This document shows, piece by piece, positions 35,901-49,704 of a stretch of DNA of 64,000 nucleotides. The notes below the pieces were generated by a model, which had not been told where the DNA came from, searched no databases, and was given only the letters and a program-made list of their open reading frames with translations. Position 1 is the stretch's first letter. Every line of letters begins with the position of its first letter. Source of the DNA: Burhinus oedicnemus (taxonomy: Eukaryota > Chordata > Aves > Charadriiformes > Burhinidae); assembly GCA_008921705.1 (NCBI GenBank), contig VFFE01006970.1, positions 1,499,128-1,563,127 of the forward strand, given 5' to 3'. The position numbers and the translations under genes are program-made.

Positions 35901-38900
35901 GGACAAATATGAGCATTAGCCTGGAAGTGGAAGTTGTCTGTGGCTGCAGCTGTGCTGTGGGGATACGTGTGAACAGAGGGCATGATCGAGGGGCGGCCGG
36001 GGGAAGTGGGTTGAAATTCCTCGGTCATGCAAGGGCTGCCTATGGAAGCTGCATACTCCTCCTGTTCCCCTTCACCAAGCGGCATCAGAGATTAACCAGA
36101 AAAAGCTGCTTTGAAAGCAAGATGTTAGCGGATGTTAGTACCTGAAGTAGTCAGGTACAGCACATAATTTAAAGGCTTTCAAAAATGTTGAACTATTAGT
36201 ACAGGGGGAGTCATTGACAGCTGTCTTCCCTGCGAGCATGTCTTTTTTCAATTGGTTTTGTGGTCGTATGCTTTCCTGTGTCCCTTTCTACTCTGTGTCA
36301 AGAAGCTCCCTTGGGTAAGACCAACTTCCAGAATCATAGCTTCAACATTTGAAGAGGTGTGTGATGGCACTGGAGAATGTACTTGGGCCTCTCCAAAGAA
36401 ATGCGAATACCATATTGAGACATAGCAATGTTTCCAGTGACTGATGAAGCAATTAAAACGTTTGACTGTTGCATTTTGTGTAATATATGTGAAAGTAAAG
36501 GTGCAGTAATGAATAATCAGTGGGCTGAGATGGCAGCAAGGTTTTCAGAGGCTTACATGTGCATAGTACTTAAATGAGAAGCATTTTTATACAGGTTCTT
36601 CCAAACTCATGGAAGAGAATTGTAGACCAATTATGCATACCTGTGGCCATATACACAGCTGGAATATAAGGTTAAACCTATGACTATGTTATCCTACTGT
36701 CTTAATCTGTATATTGAATAATATTAAGGAATACAGAACAGGCAATATGTTGCTGGGAAATTATTTAGTAATTGTAAATCTTGCAGGTAATGAAGTGCCA
36801 GGAGTATATTATGAAAAATTGTGTGTATTCATGTTTTCATGCTTTAGTAGTGGTTGCCTTTAGTTATGGGGAAGAAGTTACAGAAGAATGTTTTATTGTA
36901 TTGACATTTCTAAGCAGCATGATTGATACATTAAATCACACAGACTCACTCCCATAATTCTTCTGCCCTCATAAACATAGAGTGTATCTGCAAAACATAT
37001 CCAAGTGTCCTTGGGCTTTTTTATTGCTTTATTTCATTACTGTAAAGAGAAAAATGCATCCCTGCAGGATTTCAGAGTGGTTTTTCTTGGTCATGCAGGG
37101 AAACAGAACAATAAGGGAGCAGTGAGAAAAAGCTGGGGAAGCAGAATATTGAATAGTTGTGAGCAACAGTGTTTGGGTTGAGCACATAGGGGCAAATTAT
37201 TCTACCACTTCATACTGGTATCTTTTCTTGAGGGTGTAAGAAGCTCCACATTTTTGGTTTTGCATTTATGCTGGAACAGCTCGTGCTCCCTGCCCTTCTG
37301 ACCAAATCTGCCTTAACTTTGAGTGACTTTCCCTTCTTGCTTCTTGGAAGGCAGGTATTTAGAGGCCCTTTTCATCTCTTCCCTAATGTTGAGCAATCTA
37401 TTTTTTCTGTCTTTTTTTTTATACGGCTCAGGATTATAACATATTCCATCATGTAGTTTGTTGCTGTCTGCCTTGGATACTTATTTGTGGTAACAGCCAG
37501 TACTGTGCTGAAAATTTAACTGTGGAAGAGATTTTACAAAGTGCTTGAAAGATGTAGAAGCCGGGGTCTTTTAGAGTCAACATAACCTTTTAGGTGCCTA
37601 AATACCTAAGTATACTTGCGAATCTTTCCCGTGTTATTACCATTTAATTATGTTGGTCATTATGACAAAATTAGGCCTCTGGGGTAAACAAATGGGAATC
37701 TCAGTACCGGAACCAAAGGTTAGTAATTTGTGATAAACGTGACAAGGGAGATTGAGTAGTGGCTAACAAGCAGTCGGAAGAGATCATAACTATTATTTAA
37801 GTGCTCTGGGTGTTCTGTATCTAAAAATACATTTGTCTTTTGGCAACAAGCCTTTTGATCATCTTAACTATTCTGCCAACAATCCTGCCCAATTCTAGGT
37901 GTTCTTCAGCAGTGAAATGGCATGCAAATGCACATGAAAGTTGAATGACATGAAATGAAGGTGTAGTCATGAAGGAGAAAAATGCTGCCTATGTGCCAGC
38001 ATCCAGAACATAAGTCAGTGGACTTGGTATAATTTAAAAGTTCTGCCTGTAGTGCCTAGTAAGTTTTTTGTAATAAAACTTATACTTTAAAAGAAATGGT
38101 AGTATGCCTGGCTTCTGTCTGTCTGGACTGCATAATGAAGTATAGATGTTTGAGATTGCCTGAGAGGTAGAAAGTGCAATCAGATATGCTAACGCGCAAC
38201 TTTTTTGAGTTTCCTCACCACTTGCTTCCAGCTTTATTGGCAACACACTATTGTGGAGTGGCATAGGAATTATTCAATGATAGTTAATCTTTTTTATGTG
38301 AGTCTTATCTGGAGAGTTTTACAGACCTTTAGGAATGCATTTGTGTTTGGATAAATGCTCTTCAGCAAGGCAAAACCAGTAGTTGACAGATGGACTTGCA
38401 CTAGAGTACAAAATACTCCGAGAGACCGAGATGTGGTAGGACTTCTCTAATTTACTTCTCAGTTTCTGCTTGGGACTTATCTACAGACCTGTGTATGAAC
38501 TCTTGTCAGAGTTGCTGAAAGGTAGTGAAGTTGTGGAGGTGCAACTAAGCAGCTAAATTGTCCTGAAGAACTATTTCCTGTAAGAGGCAGTGTACCAAAT
38601 ATAAGCTCTGAAAGTCAGGGTGGGGCAGTTAAGCTGAGCATGCCTGGAAGCAAGAAAGAAAATCTTAAGGGAGTTCGGCATGAAGTAACTGGGATGCAGC
38701 ATTGTATCAACAATACAAGTCTGAAACTAACTTTAGGAAGTGGAATGGAAGGGGTTCTGTGGTTTGCAAAGCCAAGTCCCGTGCTCCTTTTTCTTCAGCA
38801 CTGAAGAAAACGCATTGCTTACCATGGGCTGTTTGATTTGTTACTGTTGATATGTGTTGTTGGTTTAGCATTAATGATTGCAGTCAAGCAAATCTCTTAC

Positions 38901-41900
38901 ACTCAAGGCTGTAAACCTCTGGATGTGCTTAGTAGCAGAGGATTTTGAGGTATGAGGCCTGCTTTCCATCAGAACTAAAGATACAAGTCAGTCATGAGGG
39001 AATTGAACATTATTCCTTTTGACTCTTTTGATTAAACACCCTCTTGATAAATTACAGCTTTTTGAATGTGTTAGAATATTGTGAAAAAGGTAAGGGGAGA
39101 AGACCAAAAGCACATGATCCGTATGTGGCATCTTTTGAAAGTGACACTATATTAAAGAACTAAATTGCTGGCAGCCTTCTTACCATGAGCCATCACTCTT
39201 AATAGTTCATTTGTCAGTTTAATTTAGTAAAAATGAATGCTTATAAATAATGCAGAGGCTTTTTAACTTACAAGAACAACCAAGAAAATATGGGAAAATT
39301 TCTGTGACATTCAGAGCTTCTCACCACCAAAAGCTAAAGATGCTGCAGAGCTGGCTAGATGCAGCTATTGCAGGATGCTGGCCTCCCCTTCTTCTCCAAC
39401 ATTGCCTGGGCGACTTGTTCTGCCCTTGCACTGTATGTGTAGGCTGGTGACTTGCCAAAACAGGTAGCCTTTTGTTTTACTTCTTTTTTTCCCTTTTGTT
39501 GCTCAGTTTGGGAGGATGGTGGTATACATCTGATCTGTCTGATACAGAAATAGTTGTCCTGTGCTTGTGGAATGAACTATCCCGTGTGGATACTTTGGCA
39601 CTGTTCATTTTTGAGGATGTTGTGGACAGTGAATGTTAATTTTCACTTTTGGTACTGAGATACCTTTTGGGAAACCTACCTTCTGCTGAGCTGTCATAGA
39701 GCTAATGGTGCCTGGGGCTTCAGAGGTCCAGCAGCAGCAAGAATAATTGATTTACTTCAATTTATCATATTTATTTATTGCTCTTCTGAACATGTATTCC
39801 TGTGCATTTGTGCAACCCTTAAATAACAAAGTATAGCATACCCTGCCCTTTAAAACGGCAGGTTATTTTGGATTATAGCATTTTCAGGATGGTAGCAGAG
39901 AAATAATAACAAATCTTAACACAAGGAGTGCAATTGAGGGCCCCTCCTGGTGTGTTTTCCTTTTAGCAGAGCTGAAGGACAGATAGTTGTATAACCTCGC
40001 ACGCTGAGCTGCTGCGTGTCAGCAGCCCAGTGAGCAGCCCTGCCGCAGCTCTGTTCTCTGCAAGGTTTTGAAAATGTCACGACTTAATTGCCATGGGAGA
40101 CACATGCCTGAGTGTTTCTGCCCAGGTGACTACTCGTCTCGATCTAAGTGTTGCAGAATCAGACCCATTACACCAGATGCCCGGTTTACCAGAGCATCTC
40201 CTAGCTTCACGCATTAGCTTCTTAGAATTTAGGATTTGGGTGGGCTTGTGTTCCAAGGCAAATTTAATGTAGTTTCCTAGATTTTAGGAACACTGCTGGA
40301 CAGGAAATTGAAGTGTCTGTTCTGTCTATGGATGTGCTAATATTTTTTGTTTAACTTTGTTGCCTTTAATGGCTTCAAAATGAATATTTAAATTGTATAG
40401 ATATTCTAGAGGAAAACAGGATTCTAGATTAAAAATCTGACTGATGTTCTAAGCACCCAGTATGTAAGAGAGTTTTGGTTTTTGTTAAGTGTTGTTGTTT
40501 TATTGCTTGTGTTCATTGTGTAATAGCTCTCATGAGTGCAGCAACCAGAAAATTGGTTGCTGTATTTTTTGCATCTTTCCAGCATTTCTTGAGGCATTTA
40601 TTTAATGTATGTTGTTACCTGTTGGAGTGAAAATAAAATCTTGACAATGGAGTTTCTTTGCCCTGATAAGAGAGGCTTACTTGAAACTGATGTAGTAGAG
40701 GTCAGAGTAAGACCTGCAATGTAATGTGATTACAGAGATTGAGAATCTGTCAAAAAGCACTGATACTCTGGTAGCTAAAAATGAAGTAGCACAGTTGTTG
40801 GCATTCTTTCAGAAAAATGCATAATTTTTAAAGCTGTTCTGGAATTATTTATTTTTTTTTTTGTTAAGGTGGACAGAAGTCAGCTTCAAGACAGCAAGCT
40901 GGTAGTACAATGTTAATATTTTTGGAGATTACTGTGTAGGAATCCATGTGGTTTGATCTAAATGCCTTTATTTATAGAGAGGAGAACACAAAGTAAGCAA
41001 TGTGCACAGTGGTTCCACAAATTAGAGCTATTTGCTTTCATTTACTGTATGCTGTGAAGTGCTACTGTGCATAGGCAATTTAAGCAGTGTGAATTATGTG
41101 ATGGAACATATGAGAGGTGGGAAAGATGCAACAGCAATTCATGTTTAGTTTTGGTTTATTCAAATGCTTTCTCTAGAAATCAATACAAAAAAGCAGCAAA
41201 GAGTAAAGTGATCCACCACTATCTCAAAACCTGGCTAAGGGGATAATATTTTGGGATTATCCCATAACAACGTGAAATGTGTGCAATGAGAATAGAAAGA
41301 GCAAAGGCCTTCTATGGGCCATTTGCAAATCTTGTTGTGTTTTTGTTCTTGCATTTTGAAACTTCATCTGCCATCCAGGAAAGAATATTTCAAGTTTGTG
41401 TATCTCTTCTTGTTCTTTAGAAAAGCAAATTTATTGCTACAGATATCTATTTCCTACAGTATTTCTTAAAGCTTGTTATACAGTCATTTTATATGAATTG
41501 TATGCTAGCCAGCGTAACAAAATCTTTTTGTAATGTGTCCTTGCAAGTCATCTTCCAAGTATGAGAAAAGAAACCAAATATACATGCAAGTGCAAGATCT
41601 TGTGTTAGGTAATAGGCCCCCCATGTCAACGGGTGCTAATTGCGTAAGAGATGGTGGAGAACCCCAGTGCCAGGCAGTAGCACCTAGTGCATGTGGCAGG
41701 GAACTAAGTCCCAAAGTTACATTTGACCGCAGCAAGCCACCCTGTTGAAATATGCCTTGGCTTACCCAGCATTAAAACGAGGACAGAAGCATTTGCTGCT
41801 CCTTGGAATGTACTGCTTGTGAAAGGCACTAGATGACAGCACCATGTTGTTATTGTTGAGAATGGGCAAGAGAAGCGGTCATTTGGCAAAAGCTGGTGTA

Positions 41901-43210
41901 AAGGCACCACTTGCTGCTGAGGACTATTTTTGCATGTCTGGAAGCAGGTGAGAAGCTGAGTGAGCTTGTCCAGTCTTTACCAAATCTGTGTAACTGCTTT
42001 TAAAGTACACTTTGAAAAGCCTGTTAGAAACCCTGTCACCAAGTTCCAATTTTTGTCTTTTGATGGTGCGTTTCACCTTTAATGCTAATCCAAAACAATC
42101 ATTTACACTATGAAATTTAAAAGATACAGGTACTATAACTAGTAGCTTTGATGAACATACACATTTTCAGCTCTGCATGTGGTTGAGTTACTGTGTAGTT
42201 TAATACTGTGTTTTACACTTTCCCCCTAAAAGAGAGAATAAAATATGCAGCCTGTATGGCAAGGCCAACTGTCCCTGTTGGAGTTTGGACTTGCTTTGCC
42301 TAATTTGCTGATGATGAGTTGACTGCATTCTTGATGTTGCATTTGCAGAAGTTTCTATTCCTTTTATATGTGTTTTAAAACTTTCAGGCGCAGAAAGAAA
42401 AGAATTTTGGTTGTGTATGTTTAAATTGTGCAAGTGTCTTTTGAGTTTGTTTACAGTTACTTTTCTAGTATTTCCTTCTGCTTTGGGTTAGGCTTAAATA
42501 ATGATCTCAGCTTCACTAGTATTTCAGTTCTCTCTGTCAGATGCACAAGCCTGGCTCCTGCTGTGGCATACGGAAGTGCCCCACTTCCCAGTTAATTAAT
42601 GGTTTTCTCCTAAATGCATATGACCACTGGTACTACATTGTTGCTGTAAGTTGCTTCCAATAATTACTGCTGTTATGCAAAAGACTTATACACAATAAAA
42701 GGCCTGAATATTGCTGCATGTTTTTAACAAAAGAATGAATTTATTGAACAATATGAGGTTTGCTGTTATTCTGACAGTCCATATGTGTTAAAATGTGATG
42801 GTGTAACAAAAATGTCTTCCAGGCCTTCAGGTTGCTCACAGACAAATCTTGGTCATAAAATTCAGAGCAGCAGCCAGATGGCTGAAACCTGGAAGTGTTG
42901 CTGTGGAGTCTAGTGAGAGAAAACCTACGCCTCAGTAACAGTAGAACATTAACACACTTGGAGTAATTTATTACTATCAGTGATGGCATATTGCATTGTG
43001 GCTTAATTGTGCTTAATGGAGTCCTACAATCTCCGTGATTCAGCTACACACGTCAAAGCAGGGCACTTCCCAGTTCATCTGCTTGTAGAAAAACACAGTA
43101 GCTCTGCATAACCCGTTTGGTAGAGTATTGGAAGCACCTCAGATATTCCGTCTCCCCTCACCCCTCCTTGCAGTTTATCTTTCTCTTCTCTGGTGTAATA
43201 ATGTCACAAA

Positions 43211-43287
43211 TTAAAAAAACAACAACAACAACAAAAAACAACAAACCAAACAAAAAAAACCCCAATGTTACCTCCCCCGCCCCCCCA
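43211..43287. repeat. A/C-rich low-complexity tract
   Basis: AAC and AAAC repeats (AACAACAACAACAACAAAAAAC style), then A8C4, and after a short gap CCTCCCCCGCCCCCCC. It is the complementary-strand counterpart of the T/G tract at 641-767 and contains no coding signal. Confidence 0.85.
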
Positions 43288-46200
43288 AATATTCACACCC
43301 AGCTTAATTCTGTTTTCTGCTAGACAGAGAACAAACAGACCTCAGGAGGGGTTTTTTGTCATTCACCCAAAAGCGTTCACCCTTCTAACAGCATGTGGGT
43401 GATGAGAAAGTTGGAATTGACATGTCACATCCCAGGCGAGAAAAATACTGCCAAAATCCTCCAGGAAAAGAAGGAAATTGGAACTTGACGATTCCGGTGC
43501 CTTTTAAAATCAGAATTGTATTTCTACTAGTGGGTGGCTGTAAGATCGTGGAGTCCTTGTGTTGTGGAAGATAGTGACAGAATCCACATTATAATTGAGT
43601 ATGATCAAGACTTTATCTGAATCTGTGAACGCTATCTTCAATATATTTTTTTTAAAAAAAAACAATTAAAAAAGTTAACATTTTTAATGCTGTTTGCTCT
43701 TAATTAGGTAACTTTTGTTTCTCAAAAGCATCTACTGAGGGTAGTGGTGTTAAGAAGAATTTTTCTCAGAAGTAAGCTTGTAACTCAACCTTTTTCTTAA
43801 CATTTGCATTTTAATATACACAATTCAATGATTTGTAACCAAAAATAAAGGTGATATACAGTTACTATGTAGGCTGGCAGCCCAAAACAGCAGTACCAGA
43901 ATTTCATCAATACCATTAAAATCAGTAACATGCAACCTAAAGCATATACGTCATCTCTTAGTTGTACAATTGTTGCCTTTTGTCTTTTTGCACATTAAAT
44001 TTAGAACTGGTTTCTAGCTGGGTCATACCACAGCCCAGCTTGTCTAACCAGGAGACACTGCGCACTGAACCAGTTGCCCCCAGCTACAGTTACAGCGTTG
44101 AAAGCTGGAAGGTTGGGAAGTGCAACTGAGGCTGATGGGCAGGTGATGTCGCATGCAGGGAAATGTGAAATAGAAGACAGGAAACTTTTCCTTCAACTTG
44201 TCATTTTCCTCCTAATAGACTTGCCTGAAAGGGGCTTCTTTGCCCAACAGTTTTACTGAGTTCAGTCACTTTGCATCTACTTGAAGGGTGGCCCAGTGGA
44301 TCTCAGTTTCTTTCTGTGGTTCACCTGAGCTTGCCCAGCAAGCCCGCAGTAACAGGAAATCCATGGATCTGCAGGAGCTGCTATGTACTTTAGTGTGAAA
44401 TATTTCAGATGTGGGAGAAATGTTGTTAGGCTCCTCACACTGCAAACCTTGACTTAGTCCCCAGCCTAACCCATGCAATTTCCATAGTAACACTCCTTTA
44501 TTAAAAAACAATAATAAAAGAAATCCAGGAACAATTGGGTTGGATTGTTTGTCTGAGCCGCAATGATATCGATACGTCTCTTTTTAAAACAGATCCAATT
44601 ACAAAACTGTGGGGCCTAGTTTTGAAGACATTGTCAGCCATTTAGGTATACCTTTTGTCAGCAGGAAGACTCTGAAGGTTTTTATTGAATGTAGTTCTTT
44701 GACTCTGTAGAATAGTTGTACTGTGTTATGAAAGGGATTGCTGTACTTGTTCTCTTGCGGTGGGAAAAAAAGTGGAATAGTATCTATAATTGATGGACCT
44801 TCTGTTAGTGAAGTTAACCATGTGGTTTTCACTGACAGGACAGGCTACAAAGACATTGTCATCAGTGAAAAGTAGGCTCCATAGAGACTACCATATTACC
44901 TGTTCACACGTGCACACATTTATATAAGCATCTGTTTCATGACAAAGGTTTTAAGTTTAAAAAAAAGTAGTTTGGATTTGAAAATTCCAGTCCACTTTTA
45001 AATAGTGTACTTCCTATCTGCTCTGCTGCTGCCACGCTTTTCATCAAATCTCGCGTTGTCAGTTTTTGACCTTTCCTGGGTCCGATGGCAGCATATAAGG
45101 ACCAGTGTGACTTCTTGTGTAGCATTGCCTCAGCTTTTGGTGCCTCTTACAAAGGTAAGCATTGAATGATGATGTGTTGTCATTGCCTCTTTTTTGTCTT
45201 CATTGCTAATGCCAGAGGGCTGTTTAAACGTCTAGGAATCATTCTCTTACGTGTGTACAGCTGGAGGAAGCCCCTTTATGGTCTCCTGCTGTCACAGGCA
45301 ACCACGCCATTTTTAGAATCTGATCAAACACCACTTTGAAACGAATTAGGTTTGTACCCTCAAAGATTTGTTTCTAAGTTTTAAGTTTCTAAATATATGT
45401 TCATTGCTTTTTCCATTTGACCTAACTGTAGACCTTTTAAAGTTAGATGTTGAGGTCTGATCTATCCACACCAGTAGAAAAAGGCACCTCCAGAGAGTCA
45501 TTCATCTGATGTATTTTAGCTGTCTATTTTACAGTGACACTAAATACCCTCTGGAGGTATTAGGTTCTCTCCAGAACTCAGATTTAGACATTCAACTCAG
45601 GGACACCCACAATGAGATAGGTGAATCTTAGGATAAAGACCAAAAGGAGCTGATTTAGCAAAGCCTGATCCTTACACTGCTAAGCTACCAAGTTTTGCTC
45701 TGAGCTAAAGTGTTTGGAGAATGATCAGAGAAACAGTTCACTTGTCAGGGTGGAGGGAACGGTACCCTCAGGTGGGGTGATCTGGAGCTGGCATTCAACA
45801 GCTGCAAATAAGGAGGCAGCCAACCTCACTCTTAAGGTGCATGGTGACATGACACCTTTCACAGTGTATGCGTGGTCCATGTTCTTTCCTCCCTCTCCAG
45901 ATCTGCAGTCACTTTGTAAGAGTTCAGTGCCTTCAACACAGCCCTTACAGGCAGCGGAGCAGAGCCAGGCACGCTCTGCCGCACAGGTGTGTGGTCTTGG
46001 TGCCATCGCTTCAGATGCAATATGCTTTGCAGTCACTGGTTTGTTAGCCCCCTTGGACACGCACAGCAAATTCTCTGTGGCTGCCGAGTTTGTTTTAAGA
46101 ACAGAGTACACAAACTAGGCGTGTGATTTTTTCTCCTTTGAGGTTTATTGTAACTATGTAAATGGGAGCAAGTGTTTTTTACAAGGGTGAGTGATGTTAT

Positions 46201-48876
46201 TTCTGTATGATAGCTTGTTCTGAATAAAATGTAGCTCGGTTAGTTCCTGACCAGCAGAGCAGCTCATAGGCGTTTTGCCTTCAAAACACTTCTGATGTTG
46301 CGCCACAGGTACAGGAAATGAAAAAGCCTAGAACTGCAAGCAGCAGGCAGAGCAGTGTGATGCTGCCCGCAGCAGGTTACTTGCTAGAAATTATTATACA
46401 TGGGCCTGTAAAAGTTCACTGATCCCTTTTTTTTTTTTCTTTTAAGCCTTTCAAAACCCAGTGAGGACTTTGCAGCACACCTTTTAAAGTACTGGTTTTA
46501 TTACCTGCCTTTTTACCACTTGGGAACTTTTCACTTGCAAGTAACTCAGTTTACACTCAAGTGTGGAGAAAAATGCAAAAAGACTCCCACAAAATATTTC
46601 CTTCATCAATTTACAAGTAAGAAAAAAAATGGATTCAGTTAGAGAGTGTCTGCAGTCTTCACTGCAGAATTGGTACCCTGTATAGTTTAAAATTAACTTT
46701 ACATCAGTCAGTCAAATTACTTACATTTTAAAGTCACAGTGTGCCCTTTAGATCTCAGATGACTAGCAGTTAAAGCATAGATTGTGATAATACTCTGCAT
46801 TAAGTGGCAATATTAGCAAAAGGGAAAATGGCGAGAGAAGACCAAGACTTAAGTGTTTCTGTCTAAACTGCTTGTTAGTTGTCCCAGTTGGTGTTTCTGG
46901 TTCCTCACCACACTGCCTTTGGAGACTTTTTGCTAGTTAAGAAACAGATAAAAAATTGGTGATGCTGGGGTGGGAATACTTTACTTGCAAAACCAGAGTT
47001 TTTCTTTACTAACAGTTTTTGTATCTGCATGGCTTGGTTACTCCAACTTCTTTTCCTATCAATCAATCAGTTCTGTTTTCTTAGAAAACTCATACTGCTG
47101 TTATTACCCAGGTTGCCGTAGTATAAGAAAAAACAGATACCCCTTGGCTGTAGAGCTCTTCACACAACTCATGCTCTGCTCAAGTGCTCCAAGCATCAGC
47201 ATGCACATTGAGTCCAGCAGCACCTCCTCCTTAAAACCATAGGGATTTGCTACTGGATCAGTTGTCTTGCATTAGACCACAGAGAAGAACTAGTTGGTAC
47301 ATAGAGTCTATGCCTCTTGTTGGCTTGCTACTCTCCAATTAGGTATTTCTCTAGAGAAAGATTTAGGAGGAGAGGGAGATCAGTGAGACAACAATGAGAC
47401 TAATGGAGATAAATGCAGACTTTCGCTAGATTTCCTATACAGTAATAAAAGAAACTTTATGGGGTGGGAGGGGGAAGGAGTCATACAGTTCTATTATTAA
47501 CATCCAGAATTGTGTTTACTTCTTACTCTCTTAGCAATCTCAAAAATATTATGCAAGAGTCACACAATATTGATTATTAAATAGGGTGGCAACTGACATC
47601 TGTCACATCAGGCAGCATCTGCACATCAGTTCCTACTTGATGGTAGAAATCATAGTGGGACTGTTATCTTTCAGGAAAATAGCCAGCCTCTTTTGCACAA
47701 TCAAAGAAGCACTCAGTATGGAAGGTATTTATTATATTTAAGTTATTTTGAATGCAGCTGTGTAAAGTTGTCAATTTAGGACCTTTTTAGTTTAAATGGT
47801 GAAGAACGAACAGTCATCTGTAGGTGGAAAAAAGAGCCAATTTGAGCAAGTTTGGTTACATTGCATTAAGGTATGAATTTTAACATTCAGAAAGCTGCCA
47901 CTCATGCAGGATTGCAGTAGCTGTGAAAAATACTGTCAGAAAGCCAAACTCAATGGCTTCCCTTCTCCCTTCTTTCTCTAGTTTCAATTAATAGATTAGG
48001 AAAAAAAAGTTCTGTAACTTTTTATTACTGTTTGCCCTAGAGCAGGATTATCAAGAAATGTTGCAGGGAAAATAATAGACTGACCATAAAATCCATTTTT
48101 GTGATTTAATGTCAGATTAAGGCTTTTCTTGGACAGTGTTTACACAACTGATTTTGGTGTGTATTGAGCATGTTTAACAGTTAAGAGAAATAGCATGAGA
48201 CAAAGTACATTTACTTGTGTAGACTGTGTGTATATATGTTTGTGTGGATACATGTATATATAATAATACAACATAGTATGGTTTATACATTGCACATCTT
48301 CTAGAGAAGAGGGAGTAATCAGTGAATCTTGTGTTTTGAATTATTTCTCTTTCCTACCTTCTCCTCTGCCTCAACATTCCAACATGGTCATGATTCATGT
48401 CAGTAAGTTTTCCTTCAGCTAATAGAGGCTGAGCAGCAAGCTTTGGCAGCTTGATTTTGGGAAGTTCTCTCCTCCACTCTGCTACAAATCATACAACCAT
48501 AACTGTATGTAAGCCAGCAGATCTGGCAAACAAAGCTCTGGAACTGAATCTTTTCATTTGACTGTCTGTCTTGAAACTGTGATGGCAAAAGGGTCAAGTA
48601 AGGGATCTCACCCTTATTCAGAGCTATGAATTCAAGCCTCTCTCCAGTCATGCATCCAAAAATTCACCCTCATACCAGCTTCTCATGGGAACCTGGACAC
48701 CCAAGCTGAAGAGCGAGATGGCTGGTAAAATCATTTCAGTGGCTGGTTGATTATCAAATTTAGTCTGTCTTAACCACACTAACCCAATGGCACACCTAGC
48801 TTTGGGGGTCCTTTGGGGTGGATTTTCCTTCTATTTTCTGTAATCTGATATTAGCACATAAATATGCACCTTACAA

Positions 48877-48941
48877 ATATGTATGTATACATACATATAC
48901 ATACATACATACATATATATCTATATGTGTGTATATATATA
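48877..48941. repeat. (ATAC/GTAT)n and (TA)n microsatellite with a 22-bp palindrome
   Basis: GTAT units switch to ATAC units at a centre of symmetry, so 48877-48898 is a perfect 22-bp palindrome. CATA repeats and a TATATA stretch follow. It lies about 600 bases upstream of the exon at 49541. It is probably polymorphic and may extrude as a cruciform. Confidence 0.85.
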
Positions 48942-49540
48942 AGTAAAAGAATATATATTAAAAAAAAGGTTAGTGAGATATTTGCACACCTGTGAAAGAA
49001 TTATGGAGAGAAAGATACAAAATTATGGAGAAAAACAACAAAATAATCAGCTGAGAGCTTATTTCCATATCAGCAAAAGCCACAAGGTTTTGTATCCCTT
49101 CCCCACCCCTCCAATTTCTGAATTTGCCTACACCATGTGTATAGAGTATTAGCCTAGAAGAGAAATTGTAGCAAATACACCTGGAAAGATCCTCTGGGTA
49201 AAGTTTGTCCATCCTGTCACTAGGAAGCACAACCTATTAATTAAATTTTGGCTCTTGAATAATATATCAGAAAGCAAAAAATCCTCACAATTTATTTTCA
49301 TTTATTAATTGCATTGAGTTATAAAAATAGTTGAAAGAAATTATATGCACCAGAAATCTTTTATCCACCTTCTTTTTGTAAATTAATTCTAGGCAGACAT
49401 ACTAAGCATTGCAAACATTCAGATTCTTTTAATAGTGCTCAAAGAATAATATTTCATCTTTAATGATTTCCCCTGGATTGTGTTTGGCATGAAATTTTGT
49501 CTTCATTTTACAGTTTTCCTGTTTTCTTCATTTCCACCAG

Positions 49541-49647
49541 GAGAGAGAAACAGAAGAAGAAGATGTCAAGTGGCTTTCAGTTATATGCCTCAAAATGAAG
49601 ATGAACTGGAATTAAAAGTTGGTGACATCATTGAAGTTGTGGGAGAG
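49541..49647 (+). CDS. SH3KBP1: SH3KBP1 (CIN85/Ruk) internal exon: N-terminal half of SH3-B
   Basis: The exon gives two bases completing the split Gly codon, then 35 codons. A basic run (ERNRRRRCQ) leads into the SH3-B β-strand with the ALYDY-equivalent AFSYMPQ. The acidic RT-loop [11 protein letters not shown] follows, and the exon closes with IIEVVGE. In SH3 domains the aromatic of the ALYDY motif and the RT-loop acids form the proline-peptide pocket. The sequence matches CIN85 ([18 protein letters not shown]) rather than CD2AP, which I recall as having a lysine-rich start and a different end to this segment. The acceptor is TTTCCACCAG (AG at 49539-49540) and the donor is GAG|GTGAGC (GT at 49648), close to consensus. 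Phase is 1 in and 0 out. The basic run appears one residue longer than in human CIN85 as I recall it. Reading through the donor adds 13 residues before a stop at 49687-49689. Confidence 0.96.
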
Positions 49648-49698
49648 GTGAGCAGATCTTTAATGGAATATACACAGCTGCAGTTCTGACGTGTCTTG

Positions 49699-49704
49699 TG
49701 CATG
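49699..49704 (+). promoter_or_regulatory. UGCAUG motif 52 nt downstream of the first SH3-B exon
   Basis: A sense-strand TGCATG lies well inside the zone where RBFOX proteins act on the preceding exon. It is the closest of the three such motifs found near the exons in this window. Function is inferred from the motif only. Confidence 0.35.

Larger units (their letters stand above)
16590..49540 (+). other. SH3KBP1: SH3KBP1 intron of about 33 kb between the A-B linker exon and the first SH3-B exon
   Basis: The GT (16590) and AG (49539-49540) borders join a phase-1 Gly codon. Recognisable contents are an A10G11A5 tract (16994-17019), a MIR-like relic (about 19689-19750), an antisense CR1 fragment with a 46-A tract (32616-32905), an imperfect 21-bp tandem (29324-29365), and simple repeats at 20423-20437 (A15), 20623-20635 (T13), 22225-22247, 22837-22857 (T21), 23466-23510, 27455-27464 (C10), 43211-43287, 46427-46438 (T12) and 48877-48941. 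I see no exon, RNA gene or identifiable element in the remaining stretches: 17020-19680, 19760-22220, 23515-29320, 29370-32610, 32910-43205, 43290-48870 and 48945-49500. Some open frames exceed 100 codons, but none shows a domain or codon constraint. Confidence 0.85.

Noticed and set aside
45714..46118. Overlapping long open frames on both strands (134 and 128 codons) in a locally GC-richer block
   Set aside because: GC-rich sequence has fewer stops, so both strands stay open. Neither translation resembles a known protein or transposon.
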